Shown: positions 5,816 through 6,897 of the stretch, one piece after another
How the letters are laid out: every line of letters starts with the position of its first letter
Numbering within the stretch: the stretch's first letter is position 1
Source: Chloroflexota bacterium
Lineage (GTDB): Bacteria; Chloroflexota; Dehalococcoidia; UBA2247; RBG-13-53-26
Length of the DNA stretch: 6,897 nucleotides
Direction: 5' to 3'
Assembly: GCA_017885485.1 (NCBI GenBank)
Contig: JAFNFZ010000267.1
Span: forward strand, 4,981-11,877
Program-made: the position numbers and the translations under genes
The notes under the pieces: model-generated
What the model saw: only the letters and a program-made list of their open reading frames with translations
What the model was told of the DNA's origin: nothing
Database searches by the model: none

Positions 5816-6709
5816 GTGCAGGTTGAATTCGAAATGGGATCAGGCGGCTCTCTTGCCATACCGCCGACGAGCGAAGGGCCTGGTGGTGCGGTCGTCAAGC
5901 CGTTTCTCAGGTGGGCTGGAGGCAAATCCTGGCTGCTGAGGGAAATCGATCGCTTCCTACCCGCGGAGTTCCAGGACTACTACGAGCCGTTCCTAGGAGG
6001 GGCTGCAGTCTTCCTGTATCTCAAGCAGACGGGAAAAATCAGAGGCCGAGTTGTTCTCTCAGACATTAACGAAGAGCTTGTTGATTGCTACACTCAAGTC
6101 CGCGACAACGTGGAAGATGTCATAGCTCACCTCCGCTCATGCCGAAACACCAGGGACTTCTACTACGAAATGAGAGCGCGTGTTCCGAAAACAGAATCAG
6201 AGCGAGCAGCGAGATTCATCTACCTCAATCGGACGTCCTTCAATGGCGTCTTCAGGGTGAACCTCAACGGAGTCTACAATGTGCCTTACGGATTCAAAGA
6301 ATACCAAGAGCTGTTTGACTATGAGAATCTGAGGGAAGTCGCCAGACTCCTAACCGGGTTCCCCATCCTATGCAAAGACTTTCAGCAGTCAGTGGATGGA
6401 GTGGGCGCAGGAGATTTGGTGTTCCTCGACCCTCCTTACACAGTTGCGCATGACAACAACGGTTTCATCAAATACAACCAGAAGCTCTTCGCGTGGCATG
6501 ACCAAGAACGTCTGGCCACTGCTATCAGGGGCATTGCCGAAAAGGGTGCCCACTATGTCCTCACCAACGCTGCTGACGCAAGCGTCGAGAGGCTGTTCGG
6601 CAAGACCGGAAGAGCAATTGAGTTGAAACGATACAGTTTGATTGGTGGCAAGAAGGCAAAGAGGGAGATTAAGGGCGAATACGTCTTCTTCAATGCAGAT
6701 CGTGCTTGA
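5816..6709 (+). CDS. Dam-type (D12 class) N6-adenine DNA methyltransferase
   Basis: The enzyme would transfer a methyl group from S-adenosylmethionine to N6 of adenine in a short DNA target. Counting from GTG 5816: residues 29-40 PFLRWAGGKSWL and 57-66 EPFLGGAAVF form the SAM-binding region, SDIN (82-85) the acidic SAM contact, and FIYLNRTSFNGVFR (134-147) with NGVYNVPYG (151-159) the conserved D12 block. LDPPY (204-208) is the catalytic motif and YVLTNA (247-252) a later core strand. The 297 residues fit the usual length of about 270-300. All key motifs are intact, so it is probably active; target specificity (GATC or other) cannot be read. Start: GTG 5816 has only distant AGGGGA upstream; ATG 5834 (291 residues, behind AGGTTGA) is equally likely. 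No endonuclease gene is visible, so it is an orphan within this window. Sampled 60-base blocks are about 45-48% GC against about 63% in one oxidoreductase block, consistent with transfer. Confidence 0.9.
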   Translation: MQVEFEMGSGGSLAIPPTSEGPGGAVVKPFLRWAGGKSWLLREIDRFLPAEFQDYYEPFLGGAAVFLYLKQTGKIRGRVVLSDINEELVDCYTQVRDNVEDVIAHLRSCRNTRDFYYEMRARVPKTESERAARFIYLNRTSFNGVFRVNLNGVYNVPYGFKEYQELFDYENLREVARLLTGFPILCKDFQQSVDGVGAGDLVFLDPPYTVAHDNNGFIKYNQKLFAWHDQERLATAIRGIAEKGAHYVLTNAADASVERLFGKTGRAIELKRYSLIGGKKAKREIKGEYVFFNADRA

Positions 6710-6713
6710 GAAG

Positions 6714-6897
6714 GTGCGATGCGACGGGTGAATGAACAGGTCGCTCACTCGACAGTTGAGGTTCTGATCGTGAGCTAGGTCAGGAAGGCTGTCAAAGTAG
6801 GAAGCAGGCCAAGCGCAATCGGTGGGGAGGGGTCCACCAAGGCGACAGTCAAGAGAGCATGTTCTCCCTATATGAAGGGCTGAGAGGAGGGCCCATG
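6714..6897 (+). mobile_element. Probable 5' end of a group II intron (domain I, truncated by window)
   Basis: The region starts with GTGCGAT, matching the GUGYG 5' end of group II introns, five bases after the methyltransferase stop. It then forms a dense series of small stems: GCGAC/GTCGC (6721-6744), GCTCAC/GTGAGC (about 6743-6775) with an inner TCGA/TTGA stem, GGTGG/CCACC (about 6821-6838), GAGA/TCTC (about 6853-6866) and CCCT/AGGG (about 6866-6879). The loop segment CCCTATATGAAGGGCTGAG resembles the CUUYAUAUGAGGCU-type element of bacterial intron domain I, from memory. No gene is convincing here: frame 1 is open from 6760 but resembles nothing. Domains II-VI, the reverse transcriptase ORF and the 3' end lie beyond the edge, so identity and class remain unproven. 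Confidence 0.5.

Noticed and set aside
6859..6897. ATG 6859 or ATG 6895 (behind GAGGAGG) as the start of the next gene
   Set aside because: Too little sequence remains to judge, and the stretch fits intron-like RNA structure better. ATG 6895 with its Shine-Dalgarno cannot be excluded.

Overview
The window looks like a piece of a bacterial chromosome, moderately GC-rich, with accessory features in its second half. No rRNA or universal marker gene is present, so the host can only be guessed. The short regulator-like protein at 2295-2723 has a layout I associate from memory with Chloroflexota proteins, and a COG1233 oxidoreductase beside a COG4908 condensation-type gene would fit such a host. 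I hold this placement loosely.

Layout: (1) 3-1412, plus strand: C-terminal two thirds or more of a phytoene-dehydrogenase-like FAD oxidoreductase, cut by the left edge. (2) 1477-2071, plus strand: a condensation-domain (COG4908-like) acyltransferase gene broken by at least one frameshift and cut short, so probably a pseudogene. (3) 2295-4802, minus strand, convergent with the first pair: a compact cluster of a 479-residue helical/coiled-coil protein with an HTH-like N-terminus, a 159-residue unknown protein starting 1 base after it, and a 142-residue HTH protein. A possible 28-residue ORF sits between the last two. (4) 4803-5034: an unusual leader for this cluster. It has a near-consensus extended -10 promoter, a stem-loop, a textbook rho-independent terminator about 80 bases before the start codon, and a further stem-loop before a strong ribosome binding site. 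(5) 5041-5639: about 600 bases with no credible gene, holding short repeats. (6) 5640-6709, plus strand: a promoter with the same -35, spacer length, extended TG and -10 hexamer as the minus-strand promoter, followed by a Dam-type (D12 class) adenine methyltransferase gene. (7) 6714-6897: structured RNA-like sequence starting with GTGCG five bases after the methyltransferase gene, best explained as the 5' end (domain I) of a group II intron that runs off the window.

The most noteworthy part is the coiled-coil cluster with its terminator-bearing leader, opposite an orphan DNA methyltransferase gene driven by a near-matching promoter. They may form one accessory module (regulatory or defence-like), but no function can be assigned from sequence alone.
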